Shown: positions 48,182 to 57,943 of the stretch, in pieces
Layout of the letters: every line of letters begins with the position of its first letter
How positions within the stretch are numbered: the stretch's first letter is position 1
Assembly (NCBI RefSeq): GCF_947241705.1
Contig: NC_079267.1
Location: forward strand, 186,001 to 250,000
Direction of reading: 5' to 3'
Length of the DNA: 64,000 nt
Source: Saccharomyces mikatae IFO 1815
Taxonomy: Eukaryota > Ascomycota > Saccharomycetes > Saccharomycetales > Saccharomycetaceae
Position numbers and translations under genes: made by a program
Notes under the pieces: generated by a model
Seen by the model: only the letters and a program-made list of their open reading frames with translations
Databases searched by the model: none
What the model was told of the DNA's origin: nothing

Positions 48182-49702
48182 ATGAAGTTGGGTATTATAC
48201 CTTATCAAGAGAGTACCGACATTGTTTACAGTAATGTTCCCCAAAATCGGGAGGAACGGAGGAGACCTAATCTACCACAGTTGGAAGCAACGCACCAAAT
48301 CAAATCATCAGTTCAGAGTGAATGTTTTGAATTTGTACGCACAGAGGATATTCCTTTAAATCGCAGACACTTTGTGTACAGACCGTGCTCTGCGAATCCA
48401 TTTTTCACCACTTTAGGATATGGTTGTACAGAATACCCGTTTGACCATTCTGGACTCAGCGTGATGGACAGATCCGACGGATTATCAATTACTCGAGACA
48501 GAAACGACTTGGTTAGTGTTCCAGACCAATACGGTTGGAGAACTGCAAGAAGCGATGTATGCATTAAAGAGGGAATGACATATTGGGAAGTGGAGGTGAT
48601 TCGTGGAGGCAATGTGAAGTGCACACCAGGAGTTGATAACAAGGAAAGAGCGGATGATTTAGTTGATAAAGTGCAAAGTGGTATATACGAAAAAATAAAC
48701 AAGCAAGTAAATGAAACCCCACACCTAAGGTTTGGAGTTTGCAGAAGGGAAGCCGGTTTAGAGGCTCCCGTTGGGTTTGATGCGTACGGGTATGGTGTTA
48801 GGGATATTTCTTTAGAATCAATTCACGAAGGAAAATTGAATTGCGTTTTGGAAAATGGTTCGCCATTGAAAGAGGGCGATAAGATTGGGTTTTTACTCAA
48901 ACTTCCTAGCACTGCTGCTCAAATCAAACAAGCTAAGGAGTTTACCAAAAGAAGAGTTCTAGCGTTGAACTCGAATGTGAATACAATGAATGAACCTTGG
49001 AGAGAAGATACCGATAATGGGCCTTCGAGAAAAAAATTGAAACAAGAGACGACGAATAAGGAGTTCGAAAGGGCATTATTAGAAGACATTGAATATGACG
49101 ATGTTGTTCGAGACCAAATCGCCATCAGATACAAGAATCAGTTATTCTTTGAAGCCACAGATTATGTGAAGACAACGAAACCGGAATATTATTCTTCTGA
49201 TAGAAGAGAGAGGGAAGACTACTACCAATTGGAAGATTCATTCCTGGCTATATTTAAAAATGGTAAATACGTAGGTAAGGCGTTCGAGAATTTAAAACCG
49301 TTTTTACCACCCTTTAGCGAATTGCAATATAATGAAAAGTTCTATCTTGGATATTGGCAGCATGGTGAAGCTCGTGAAGAGTCTAATGATAAAGGCACAA
49401 CCAATGTGAAGAAAAAAAAGCAGCAACAGAAGAAGAAAAAGGGATTGATACTCAGAAACAAGTACGTGAATAATAACAAATTGGGTTACTATCCGACAAT
49501 TAGTTGCTTCAATGGTGGAACTGCAAGAATAATTACTGAAGCAAATAAATTGGAGTATCTCGACCAAGTTAAAGCAAATTGTTGTGTCGGCAGAGATTCA
49601 AGAGTTAACACGCTGGATACATTGTACAAAGAACAAATAGCAGAAGACATAGTATGGGACATAATCGATGAATTGGAGCAAATTGCCTCAACAATAACCT
49701 AG
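48182..49702 (+). CDS. BRE2: BRE2, SPRY-domain subunit of the Set1/COMPASS complex
   Basis: Predicted 506 residues (S. cerevisiae 505). Bre2 (ASH2L-like), with Sdc1, Swd1, Swd3 and Set1, is needed for histone H3 Lys4 di- and trimethylation. The SPRY domain starts near residue 115 (GWRTARSDVCIKEGMTYWEVEVIRGG), continues with RFGVCRREAGLEAPVGFDAYGYGVRD and ends near 390 with FKNGKYVGKAF, interrupted by a charged Lys-rich insert. A second Lys-rich stretch (KKKKQQQKKKKG) precedes the C-terminal Sdc1-binding helix (IAEDIVWDIIDELEQIAS). It is divergent from PPR1 across 226 bp. Confidence 0.96.
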   Translation: MKLGIIPYQESTDIVYSNVPQNREERRRPNLPQLEATHQIKSSVQSECFEFVRTEDIPLNRRHFVYRPCSANPFFTTLGYGCTEYPFDHSGLSVMDRSDGLSITRDRNDLVSVPDQYGWRTARSDVCIKEGMTYWEVEVIRGGNVKCTPGVDNKERADDLVDKVQSGIYEKINKQVNETPHLRFGVCRREAGLEAPVGFDAYGYGVRDISLESIHEGKLNCVLENGSPLKEGDKIGFLLKLPSTAAQIKQAKEFTKRRVLALNSNVNTMNEPWREDTDNGPSRKKLKQETTNKEFERALLEDIEYDDVVRDQIAIRYKNQLFFEATDYVKTTKPEYYSSDRREREDYYQLEDSFLAIFKNGKYVGKAFENLKPFLPPFSELQYNEKFYLGYWQHGEAREESNDKGTTNVKKKKQQQKKKKGLILRNKYVNNNKLGYYPTISCFNGGTARIITEANKLEYLDQVKANCCVGRDSRVNTLDTLYKEQIAEDIVWDIIDELEQIASTIT

Positions 49703-49755
49703 CATTTAAAAGGACATAAGTCAAAGAGCATTTAATGTACGTAGTTTAGATATGC

Positions 49756-50370
49756 TTATACATTCATAAAGACAAGTTCATAATCTGTATCTTCTCCAAA
49801 TTCTGAGAGCGTCAGGACATCACCGCTTCGTAGCTCTATATATCTGGCTCTAGGAACCACAACGTTGTTCAAGCAGGTCCCATTAGAGGAATCTAAATCC
49901 ATAACATAGCATTTCAAAACGCCACCAACATTCCTAAACTGGATAACACAATGCTGCTTTGAAGAGGTTTCTTCGGGTATACCGATATCTGCGATCACAG
50001 TTTCCTTCCTATCGTCAAAATCTGAGTCCAGACTGTGACCCAGTTCACGACCGACTAAATAACAGCTTCTGTCATTCAAGTTATGTCTTTTCCACGGGGC
50101 GTTATCCTTGCCATTCTTTTTGTATACCAATAGCTCATAAACAGTTCTATCTCGTGGCTCCAAGCTACGCATATCCATATATTTGTCTGGTGAAATGGCA
50201 TCCTGCGGTTCTACATGCTTCAAAGCTACTCCTTCTTTGTTATTCGACTCCAGCTCTAACAGACCGGAAGGATTAAAGTCTGGCAGGATATTAACATACT
50301 GCGGTTTCAATTTCTTGCTCGCATACCCATAGTTGCTCGTGTTATAGGGTCTTTTGCGTCTATGGAACAT
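49756..50370 (-). CDS. PML1: PML1, FHA-domain subunit of the RES pre-mRNA retention complex
   Basis: Predicted 204 residues from MFHRRKRPYNT at 50370, matching the length of S. cerevisiae Pml1. With Bud13 and Snu17/Ist3 it forms the RES complex on the activated spliceosome and retains unspliced RNA in the nucleus. The N-terminus is disordered and binds Snu17; the FHA domain occupies about 75-200 (SCYLVGRELG, SSKQHCVIQFR, VMDLDSSNGTCLNN, LRSGDVLTL). The same frame stays open for 22 more codons to an ATG at 50436; see findings. It converges with BRE2 over 53 bp. Confidence 0.95.
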   Translation of the reverse strand: MFHRRKRPYNTSNYGYASKKLKPQYVNILPDFNPSGLLELESNNKEGVALKHVEPQDAISPDKYMDMRSLEPRDRTVYELLVYKKNGKDNAPWKRHNLNDRSCYLVGRELGHSLDSDFDDRKETVIADIGIPEETSSKQHCVIQFRNVGGVLKCYVMDLDSSNGTCLNNVVVPRARYIELRSGDVLTLSEFGEDTDYELVFMNV

Positions 50371-50563
50371 GTTTATATACAAAACAGCCCAATATAATGT
50401 ACATAGTGCTTGTAGTAGCTTTCTTCCATCATTCATACATTTGCTTCATTGTGGAACGCCTTTATTGTCCAGCCATGTGAAAAGAAAGCAAAAAAAGAAA
50501 GAGAAAAATTATATAGATCAACATGCTCCATGAAAAAATTAGTTCGAGATGAGGTGTGAATAA

Positions 50564-51577
50564 ATGAACCGGATTAAGAACACATTCGCTGTTGCCAAGA
50601 GGTTAAAACTAAGTAAATTTATGACCAACTCCGACTTACCAAGTACATTCGAAGGAACTGTTGATTTGGGAATTATTGGTGGTACAGGTTTATACAATCT
50701 AGCCTGTCTAGAGCCCATTGCCTTACTACCACCCATGGTAACACCATGGGGTATTACGTCGTCTCCCGTCACCATCTCACAGTTTGTGGGCACGAACAGC
50801 CACTTCCACGTTGCGTTCATCGCCAGACATGGTATCAACCACGAATACCCACCTACTAAAGTACCATTTAGAGCTAACATGGCAGCCTTGAAGAACCTAA
50901 ATTGCAAAGCCGTTCTTTCATTCAGTGCTGTGGGGTCGTTGCAGCCTCATATCAAGCCCAGAGATTTCGTATTACCACAGCAAATAATTGACAGAACCAA
51001 AGGGATAAGACATTCTTCGTACTTCAACGATGAAGGCTTGGTAGGTCATGTTGGTTTTGGACAGCCTTTTTCTCAAAAATTCGCCGAGTACATTTATCAG
51101 TTCAAGGATGCGATAACGAACCCTGAATCTGAGGAGCCGTGTCATTTACATTTCGACAAAGACATGACCGTTGTGTGCATGGAAGGCCCACAGTTCTCTA
51201 CGCGTGCTGAATCCAAGATGTATAGAATGTTTGGTGGTCACGTTATCAATATGAGTGTAATTCCAGAAGCCAAATTAGCACGTGAGTGTGAGCTGCCTTA
51301 CCAAATGATTTGTATGTCTACCGATTATGACGCATGGAGAGACGAGGCAGAACCTGTTACCGTGGAAACCGTTATTGGTAATCTGACAAACAATGGACGC
51401 AATGCAAACCTCTTGGCCTCCAAGATCATCGTTTCAATGGCTAAAGAAATACCCGAGTTCATGCATTCTGGCGATGGGCTGCACGGTTCCATCAAGAAAT
51501 CTATTTCTACCAAACCGGAGGCTATGTCCACGGAAACCTTAGAGAAATTGAGATATTTATTTCCTGACTACTGGTAA
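50564..51577 (+). CDS. MEU1: MEU1, methylthioadenosine phosphorylase
   Basis: Predicted 337 residues, identical in length to S. cerevisiae Meu1. It cleaves 5'-methylthioadenosine, the by-product of polyamine synthesis, to adenine and methylthioribose-1-phosphate in the methionine salvage pathway. Class II purine nucleoside phosphorylase motifs are clear: phosphate-binding [11 protein letters not shown] near residue 38, [18 protein letters not shown], substrate-binding [15 protein letters not shown] with [14 protein letters not shown], and [11 protein letters not shown]. It shares a 193-bp divergent promoter region with PML1. Confidence 0.98.
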   Translation: MNRIKNTFAVAKRLKLSKFMTNSDLPSTFEGTVDLGIIGGTGLYNLACLEPIALLPPMVTPWGITSSPVTISQFVGTNSHFHVAFIARHGINHEYPPTKVPFRANMAALKNLNCKAVLSFSAVGSLQPHIKPRDFVLPQQIIDRTKGIRHSSYFNDEGLVGHVGFGQPFSQKFAEYIYQFKDAITNPESEEPCHLHFDKDMTVVCMEGPQFSTRAESKMYRMFGGHVINMSVIPEAKLARECELPYQMICMSTDYDAWRDEAEPVTVETVIGNLTNNGRNANLLASKIIVSMAKEIPEFMHSGDGLHGSIKKSISTKPEAMSTETLEKLRYLFPDYW

Positions 51578-51664
51578 TAGTTTGCCATCAATTATATGTA
51601 AAATACAAATGTGAAGAGAACAAATAGCTATAGAAAGTTTTTAAATCTTTTTATTTTTATTTTT

Positions 51665-52564
51665 TTATATTTTTCCCCTTGGAGATTGTGAGTTCATCAT
51701 GTATGCATATTTACTACTTGGAATGTAGCCCTTCCTAGCTGCAGGCGTATGCGGCGAGCTATTGTAGGTGCTAGCACCTAAAAGTGTGCCACTAACACTG
51801 CTGTCTCTTTGTAGAGTACCAGACACGTTCTTCAAGTGTGCAGAATAAGATTTCTGTTTTGTCTGTTCCTCTGCCGTTTCCTTTTGTCTTGCTTTCAAAG
51901 GTGTCTCTAGACCTTTGAAGAGAAATGTTGGATGGTTTTTACTGCTTGTTTGAGGAATATGTGTTTTGTTTTGTGACAACTTATGAGCCATGGAAGCGGA
52001 CAAGCAGTGCGGTTCTTGTGGTTGCAATCCACGGTCGACAGATGACTGTATATCCACACCCAATAGTTTTTTTTGCCTATTGGTCAGATTCAAATCACTA
52101 ACATTGACGGTGGATAAGAGCTTCCAAAGGGAAAACAGTATATTAAGTAAAATTAACAGGTGGAACAAGTAGTCGACAAGTTCTGTCGTTAACCAGCTGA
52201 ACGTTGAGTAGTATATGATGTTGGCCCGCTTTACCGCGTGAAAGGTTAATAAGTATAAATGAATTCTGGTCACACTGTTGCAAATCTGTGTCCCAATATG
52301 AGTGTTTTCTCGAAAAAACCTGATAAACTTCACCAACAGGTTCCAGACCGCAAACGCAATCGCGTTTGTAATAATCCTTTGCGTCTCCGCCTCCTTATTT
52401 ACCGTTCGACGAGAGAGTTCTTTAAGCACTGGACTTTCAAAGTTGCCCAATTTGAACACTGGTGTGTCATTTTGTGTCTGTAATGAGGGCTTGCTGTCTG
52501 TGTCCGGCAGCAGTTCTGACATGCCGTTATTGTCTAGGCTTAATTGATCCGCTTGGGCCTTCAT
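51665..52564 (-). CDS. POM34: POM34, nuclear pore membrane protein
   Basis: Predicted 299 residues from the ATG at 52564, the S. cerevisiae length; the frame extends upstream only to a GTG. Pom34 with Pom152 and Ndc1 anchors the nuclear pore complex in the pore membrane. Two hydrophobic segments are visible at about residues 65-85 (IITNAIAFAVWNLLVKFI) and 125-155 (YLFHLLILLNILFSLWKLL), with both soluble ends facing the pore. The C-terminal half is Ser/Thr- and Gln-rich and ends in SPRGKI. It converges with MEU1 over 87 bp. Confidence 0.94.
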   Translation of the reverse strand: MKAQADQLSLDNNGMSELLPDTDSKPSLQTQNDTPVFKLGNFESPVLKELSRRTVNKEAETQRIITNAIAFAVWNLLVKFIRFFRENTHIGTQICNSVTRIHLYLLTFHAVKRANIIYYSTFSWLTTELVDYLFHLLILLNILFSLWKLLSTVNVSDLNLTNRQKKLLGVDIQSSVDRGLQPQEPHCLSASMAHKLSQNKTHIPQTSSKNHPTFLFKGLETPLKARQKETAEEQTKQKSYSAHLKNVSGTLQRDSSVSGTLLGASTYNSSPHTPAARKGYIPSSKYAYMMNSQSPRGKI

Positions 52565-53233
52565 AGTTCCTTTTGCCACTATCTTGCTTCTGCTACTGTA
52601 CTAAAACTATATATCTGTCAAGTTCCTATACTGGGACTCTTTTTATTCATTATAGTCCTTCCTATTATCATTAATATCAAAATTATTATTATTGTCATCG
52701 ATATTGTTATTATTACCATTTTCGATTTTCATTTTTTTTCTTTCATTTTTCATTTTCTAGCCCTCTTTAGACCTGAAATATTCATATAAAAGACCTAAGA
52801 TTATTTATAAAATATCTTTTAAACCTAAACATTGTCGAAATAAAACCTGATGAAAATAGGGTTGGAACATCTTTTCTTTTTCCGTTTTTTTTAGACAACT
52901 TAAGTATTCGAACTTTAAGGAACTGATAAAAAGAACTCCACAGTGACGTATAGGCTGAAATAGATCATTGACTTGCGGGAGCTAGCAGCAAGCTTTACTT
53001 TTTAATCATTTAGAAGTTTTAATATCATCTTTTTTGCTGTGCGTTAAAGGAATTCACGAAAAATCGCTTAATTTGCACATTTTCATTCGTTCTCCCCTTT
53101 AAAAGAAAATATACACTGGGATAGACTTCCTTCGAACCAAGTGCTGCTTTTGAGTTCTTTCGTTTGATCTTTCAGCGTGAGACAATTAGAACTGAGTGAA
53201 TCAGTACTTTTTTTTTGTTCGGATCATCATCAG
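52565..53233. other. Divergent promoter region POM34/PSR2
   Basis: 669 bp with ATT-rich tandem-like stretches (about 52660-52750) and no gene. The PSR2-proximal part is T-rich. No clear factor site. Confidence 0.5.
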
Positions 53234-54412
53234 ATGGGATTTATAGCGAATATACTGTGTTGTTCTTCAGATACCTCTAAAACACGTCGCCAACGTCTGC
53301 AACCAGAAACTAATCACAACCGCAACCGCAGGCACAATTCAAGCCAAGTACAAAACCCAAACCGGAAGCAAAAGGCTACTCCAAACGGTGACAAAATGCA
53401 ATATTCCGCACCAGATATCCTTTTATCCAGTACTGATTCAGGCAGCAATGCGGCCGCCAAGGCGACCCAGGTTACTTGGAATGGAAGTAACGGGAAACTA
53501 GGTCCTTTATCAAGAAATCACTCGGACGACTCTTACGGAGAGGAGAAAGAATATGAAGATTATAACGAAGGGGACGTGGAGATGACAGAAGTTAACAATG
53601 CAGGGGAAGAAGACGACGATGAAGCGAAGGAAAAGCAAGACCATGTCGTCCATGAATATAACGTTGATGCAGATAGAAATTCGAGTATTACTGACGAAGC
53701 ACCACAACAGAGTCAGTACCAGGTTGATCAAGAAACTATAGATCCGCAATATATGGCCAGCAGCCCTGACAATACCTTGAATTTGATACCCACTATAGAG
53801 GAAGACTTTTCTGATTTGAGACATTTGCAGCCAGACCAGTACCATGCGCCCGGCTGCGACACTCTGCTACCACCCAAATTGGAAAAATTTCAACAGAAGA
53901 AATGTCTGATCTTGGATCTGGACGAAACTTTGGTACATTCTTCTTTCAAATACATGCACACTGCAGATTTTGTTTTGCCTGTCGAAATTGACGATCAGGT
54001 CCACAATGTCTATGTGATCAAAAGACCGGGTGTCGACGAGTTTTTGAGCAGGGTGTGTCAGCTCTACGAGGTTGTCGTCTTTACGGCAAGTGTTTCGAGG
54101 TATGCAAATCCACTTTTAGATACACTGGATCCTAATGGAACCATCCATCATCGTTTATTCAGGGAAGCTTGTTACAACTACGAAGGTAACTACATCAAGA
54201 ACTTGTCGCAGATCGGAAGACCACTATCTGAGACAATCATCCTAGACAATTCACCAGCCTCTTATATCTTCCATCCGCAACATGCCGTGCCAATATCTTC
54301 TTGGTTTTCAGACACCCACGATAATGAGTTATTGGATATCATCCCGCTTTTGGAAGATCTTTCATCAAAGAACGTGTTGGATGTGGGGAGCGTGTTAGAT
54401 GTAACTATATAA
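53234..54412 (+). CDS. PSR2: PSR2, plasma-membrane HAD phosphatase, duplicate of PSR1
   Basis: Predicted 392 residues from the ATG at 53234 (S. cerevisiae 397); the upstream start is a GTG. The N-terminus [12 protein letters not shown] keeps Gly2 and Cys9-Cys10 for dual acylation. The linker is acidic ([19 protein letters not shown]) and Asn/Ser-rich. The HAD domain has DLDET at residues 228-232, [14 protein letters not shown] and [10 protein letters not shown], and its last 170 residues nearly match PSR1 (identical blocks such as [20 protein letters not shown]). Same role as PSR1 in salt stress with Whi2. A genome-duplication pair with 2547-3791. Confidence 0.97.
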   Translation: MGFIANILCCSSDTSKTRRQRLQPETNHNRNRRHNSSQVQNPNRKQKATPNGDKMQYSAPDILLSSTDSGSNAAAKATQVTWNGSNGKLGPLSRNHSDDSYGEEKEYEDYNEGDVEMTEVNNAGEEDDDEAKEKQDHVVHEYNVDADRNSSITDEAPQQSQYQVDQETIDPQYMASSPDNTLNLIPTIEEDFSDLRHLQPDQYHAPGCDTLLPPKLEKFQQKKCLILDLDETLVHSSFKYMHTADFVLPVEIDDQVHNVYVIKRPGVDEFLSRVCQLYEVVVFTASVSRYANPLLDTLDPNGTIHHRLFREACYNYEGNYIKNLSQIGRPLSETIILDNSPASYIFHPQHAVPISSWFSDTHDNELLDIIPLLEDLSSKNVLDVGSVLDVTI

Positions 54413-54717
54413 GATTGCACAACAACATAAAAAGCAGGCTCTTTTTATTTCCTCCCCCTTCGATTATGTGTTTGGTTGAACGCATATTTTCGTTTCTTAC
54501 TCTGTGAACCTCACCAGATATTTATAAAGTTAATGAATTTATTTTGGTTATTACATGTATCAATTGTACTTTACGTGTGACATTTACAGATACATATATC
54601 CGTATACACTAGCATATATGAATATATACCCTATACGTATATCTATATCATGCCCGCCTTTCCTCCATTTATGAGCTCATTATATCTTATGCAGAAAACC
54701 AAGAAAAATAAAAACCA
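54413..54717. other. Convergent intergenic region PSR2/YEH2
   Basis: TA-rich 3' flank with many TATA/TACATA words (54580-54650) that could serve 3'-end formation in both directions. No gene. Confidence 0.55.
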
Positions 54718-56334
54718 TCACTTTGCATTAGGAGATCTCAAATTTTCTATCATTGGCTTTCCAATTCTATCAATAACATCATGTGCCCATAAAACGTCCA
54801 GATGGGAATACTCATCAATGTACCAGATTTTGTACACTGCATTTGCTTCATGATTAATGAAATGATTGATCAGTCGTTCACCATCCACTAATCTATCCTG
54901 CTTTGGAATAAACATTATGATATGTGGAAAATCATCACTACATTGTCTTTTTGAATTTAAATGTAGGTTGTCGTTACTCAAATTAGTGCCGCTGTCATCA
55001 TCATTCTTGGCAATGGGAAACCATGTTTTCTTATCGGGAAAAATTTTGTCTGCACCCTTCTTAAAACTTAGCTTGTTAGGAAGAGGCGACAACCACCATT
55101 GCATTAATTTGACTGAAATATGAACAGGCGAAAACAAAAAATTTCGGTCTCTTAGAATTCTATCCCATAAAGCATCATTCCAATCAAATAAATAGTTGAA
55201 CATGATGTATGAAAGAAAAGAAAAAATCTTGGTACCAACCATCAGCTTCCTCATTGTCATCATCAGAGGTATGAACGATCTTCTCCCAAAGTACCACGGA
55301 GAATCAATACCTTTTGCCATTAGCCTTACGAATGCTTTTTCATCCAGTAAAGGTCCGGGGTAAACTGCAGGTGCCAAGGCAACGAAATTTTCTAGCTTAT
55401 CTACTAACTTAAAATCACTTGCGTATAATTTCTCGCCATTGACAAGTCCCATGAATCCTTGCGTTGTACCTTGTGAATGCGCCACGAGAGATAATTTAGC
55501 ATATCCGGTAGTATCCAAAACATAGGTTATAAGTGCTTTTAAATCGTACTGAACCATCTGGTCCATATCCCAATCCCATTTCTTGGAGTGATCGTTGCCT
55601 AGTTTTTTCATGTTCCACTTAGCATTCAATCCACATCTGTTATTACCCAACCAAATATCATATCCGGATTCATAAAGAAAATATGCCAAGGATTTTCTAC
55701 CTGAAGATGCAAAAGCGCCGCAGCTTTGTAAAAGACCATGCAATAACAAAATAGGTTCACGTTTCACTTCCTCTACACTATCGCTTAATCTGGACTTGAA
55801 GTGCCATAAATCAATGATAAAACCATCGTCAGTTTCCACTTCAAATTCTTCAATATCAATACCGTACTCTTTATAATAGTACTTCAAATCAGGTATCAGC
55901 CTGGTATCCTCGGCAAGTGCAATATTCTGGAACGGATTCTCCGCAGCATAAGGAGCTTGGCTCACATTCGCTTCTAATTTAATACTATTATTACCGTCAC
56001 CATCCTCCGATAAAGAGGTGTTACTAGTCATGGACAGCTTGCTGGTCACAGTACGGTCATATTCGATATTGTTCTCCTGATCCCTTCGTAAATCTAAAGG
56101 TGTCGCAGAGGATATAGACAAGGGCCTGGAGTGGCGTGCTGACCGTTTCTTCTTCTTGTCGTTTGGCTGAATCTTTGTTCTTGAACTTCTGGTATCTCTT
56201 GGATCGTTCTTGTGTTGGAAATGGACTGTCACGTAATTTTTCCATAGTGACAACACGAATAACCCCGTCATAAACGAAGTCAGAATTACTGCACTCACCA
56301 ACCGCTGGATCTCATCAACGACCTTGTTTACCAT
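54718..56334 (-). CDS. YEH2: YEH2, plasma-membrane sterol ester hydrolase
   Basis: Predicted 538 residues, the S. cerevisiae length. Yeh2 is the major steryl ester hydrolase of the plasma membrane, releasing free sterol from stored esters. One N-terminal membrane anchor spans about residues 12-33 (LVSAVILTSFMTGLFVLSLW). A Ser/Lys-rich linker precedes the acid-lipase alpha/beta hydrolase domain: LLLHGLLQSCGAFASSG (oxyanion region), the nucleophile Ser287 in VAHSQGTTQ, PKQDRLVDGERL for the acid and EYSHLDVLWAHDV for the histidine. It is the duplicate of YEH1 at the left edge. Confidence 0.97.
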   Translation of the reverse strand: MVNKVVDEIQRLVSAVILTSFMTGLFVLSLWKNYVTVHFQHKNDPRDTRSSRTKIQPNDKKKKRSARHSRPLSISSATPLDLRRDQENNIEYDRTVTSKLSMTSNTSLSEDGDGNNSIKLEANVSQAPYAAENPFQNIALAEDTRLIPDLKYYYKEYGIDIEEFEVETDDGFIIDLWHFKSRLSDSVEEVKREPILLLHGLLQSCGAFASSGRKSLAYFLYESGYDIWLGNNRCGLNAKWNMKKLGNDHSKKWDWDMDQMVQYDLKALITYVLDTTGYAKLSLVAHSQGTTQGFMGLVNGEKLYASDFKLVDKLENFVALAPAVYPGPLLDEKAFVRLMAKGIDSPWYFGRRSFIPLMMTMRKLMVGTKIFSFLSYIMFNYLFDWNDALWDRILRDRNFLFSPVHISVKLMQWWLSPLPNKLSFKKGADKIFPDKKTWFPIAKNDDDSGTNLSNDNLHLNSKRQCSDDFPHIIMFIPKQDRLVDGERLINHFINHEANAVYKIWYIDEYSHLDVLWAHDVIDRIGKPMIENLRSPNAK

Positions 56335-56484
56335 TTCCCTGTCGTAAAGGTGCTACTGAGATCTCAAGAATAGTCAGACACTTTTCAACAGTTTTGATTA
56401 TAGTTTTGATGAGACACATTTACGTACTATTTGTGTTGAAAAAATGAAAAACTTAGTGCGCGAATTATTGGGATTATAACACCA

Positions 56485-56547
56485 ATGGAGAAGGTAATAT
56501 TTACAATGATAAAGATGGGGCCACTGTCGTACAGAAGACCGTTGTGA
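56485..56547 (+). promoter_or_regulatory. uORF of 20 codons ending 2 bp before the IRC25 start
   Basis: ATG at 56485 opens 20 codons and stops with TGA at 56545-56547; two bases later is the IRC25 ATG (56550). The frame differs from the main one. It would only act if transcripts begin upstream of 56485. The upstream ATG context is ACCAATGG. Confidence 0.4.
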
Positions 56548-56549
56548 GC

Positions 56550-57089
56550 ATGATATCATACGAATTCCAAACCTGTATACTGAAAGGAACAAATAGCTTA
56601 TCAACCTCTTCATCCAAAAGTAATGAATTGTATTTACAAGCCACACACTTTGGTAATACGGTTCTTTTACAAATTAGACTAAATGGGGAAATGGATTCCA
56701 CCTATGAAGTATCTTTGAAAGGGTTAAATCCTCTTCTCGATATTGATGCTGTGCCACTGGCAGGTAACTTAGGAACCACGGATGGTGATTATGACGATGA
56801 GAAAGAGGAATTTGTAAGAGACCATTTATCCGATTATCAAGTGATTACCAAATTGGGCGATAGCACGGATCCGAAAGTACCTGTAGTATGCATACAGGTT
56901 GCTGAACTATATAGGAGGGTTATACTGCCAGAATTGAATGATGGAATGACTCAAGTCAACATGCAGTTTAACTTACTGATATCAATGAGCAGCAAGATAT
57001 GGAAGGCAGCGAAGGGTCAGAATGGTAATGATGATTTTGGCAAATTAGTTTTTTTGTTAAAGTGTATCAAAGATATGTATGCAAAGTGA
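56550..57089 (+). CDS. IRC25: IRC25 (POC3/DMP2), 20S proteasome assembly chaperone
   Basis: Predicted 179 residues from the ATG at 56550, equal to S. cerevisiae Irc25. With Poc4 it forms a heterodimer that guides alpha-ring assembly of the 20S proteasome and then leaves. No enzyme motif is expected. Recognisable stretches are MISYEFQT, LQIRLNGEMDSTYEVS, VRDHLSDYQVITKLGDS, ELYRRVILPEL and the C-terminal FLLKCIKDMYAK (approximate). The frame opens two codons earlier only at a GTG. It ends 11 bp from the stop of SDO1. Confidence 0.93.
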   Translation: MISYEFQTCILKGTNSLSTSSSKSNELYLQATHFGNTVLLQIRLNGEMDSTYEVSLKGLNPLLDIDAVPLAGNLGTTDGDYDDEKEEFVRDHLSDYQVITKLGDSTDPKVPVVCIQVAELYRRVILPELNDGMTQVNMQFNLLISMSSKIWKAAKGQNGNDDFGKLVFLLKCIKDMYAK

Positions 57090-57100
57090 TTCTATATAAA

Positions 57101-57853
57101 TTAATTGTGCGTTGTGTTATCTATGACTGCCATATCCAAGACTTGTACAGTTCCCTTTTTATCACATAGGGTCATTAGGTCTCTGTAATTGACAGGATCA
57201 ATAAGACCTACACATGTCCATGGATTCAAATCTGGGTTTGCCAGATCGGTAGGTGATGTAGCTATCAATCTACTAACCTTTTCAATAAGTTCAGATTGAT
57301 TGTAGGGCTCACATATAGCCACTTTGACCTTCATTTTAGCTCTCACAATCGGAATAATTTGCTTAGAGACCAATAATTTAATAGCTTCTAACGCTTGTAA
57401 TTTAGCAGGCTTGTTGATAACAGGGCTAAATTTTAGTTCTTGTAAAGCTTTATGAATCATTGTGGGTGGATATCTTTTTTTCGACGCAGGATTTATACAT
57501 TTGGCGCTAATTATTGTAAGCAATTCATTATTGACTTTATTAAGCATTAATTGTCTTTCTTTTTCTGATAATTGGATCTCTCCCTTAAGCATGATTTCCT
57601 CAATAACACTATCAATATTAGTAGTACCGAAACATTTTTGTAGATCTTCCTTATTGGCAACCAATCCTTTCGAAACATTCATGAAAACTTGATGTATCTG
57701 GAGCACTTCATCTAGATCTTTTTCGATTCCTTTACGATAATCCTGAACTTTATTTTGGTAACACGCAATCTCAAATCTCTTGCGTGCTTTTTTTAATTTC
57801 ACTAACGAAACATTAGTCAACTTAATCTGTCCCGACGGTTGATTGATTGGCAT
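57101..57853 (-). CDS. SDO1: SDO1, SBDS orthologue for 60S subunit activation
   Basis: Predicted 250 residues, the family length. Sdo1 cooperates with the GTPase Efl1 to release Tif6 from cytoplasmic pre-60S particles. Domain I (FYSH) is at about 1-95 (INQPSGQIKLTNVSLVKLKKARKRF split, with ACYQNKVQDYRKGIEKDLDEVLQ), domain II is the helical middle (LMLNKVNNELLTIISAKCINPASKKRYPP), and domain III is the ferredoxin-like C-terminus (RAKMKVKVAICEP, WTCVGLIDPVNYRDLMTLC). All three are complete. An RRPE lies about 95 bp upstream. Confidence 0.97.
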   Translation of the reverse strand: MPINQPSGQIKLTNVSLVKLKKARKRFEIACYQNKVQDYRKGIEKDLDEVLQIHQVFMNVSKGLVANKEDLQKCFGTTNIDSVIEEIMLKGEIQLSEKERQLMLNKVNNELLTIISAKCINPASKKRYPPTMIHKALQELKFSPVINKPAKLQALEAIKLLVSKQIIPIVRAKMKVKVAICEPYNQSELIEKVSRLIATSPTDLANPDLNPWTCVGLIDPVNYRDLMTLCDKKGTVQVLDMAVIDNTTHN

Positions 57854-57943
57854 TTGATTTCTACCTTTTCTATTTTATGATAATTTTATCCAAATTTATA
57901 AAGTCTGCCAATGCTACATGAAAATACTTTTAAGTTCGGTCCC

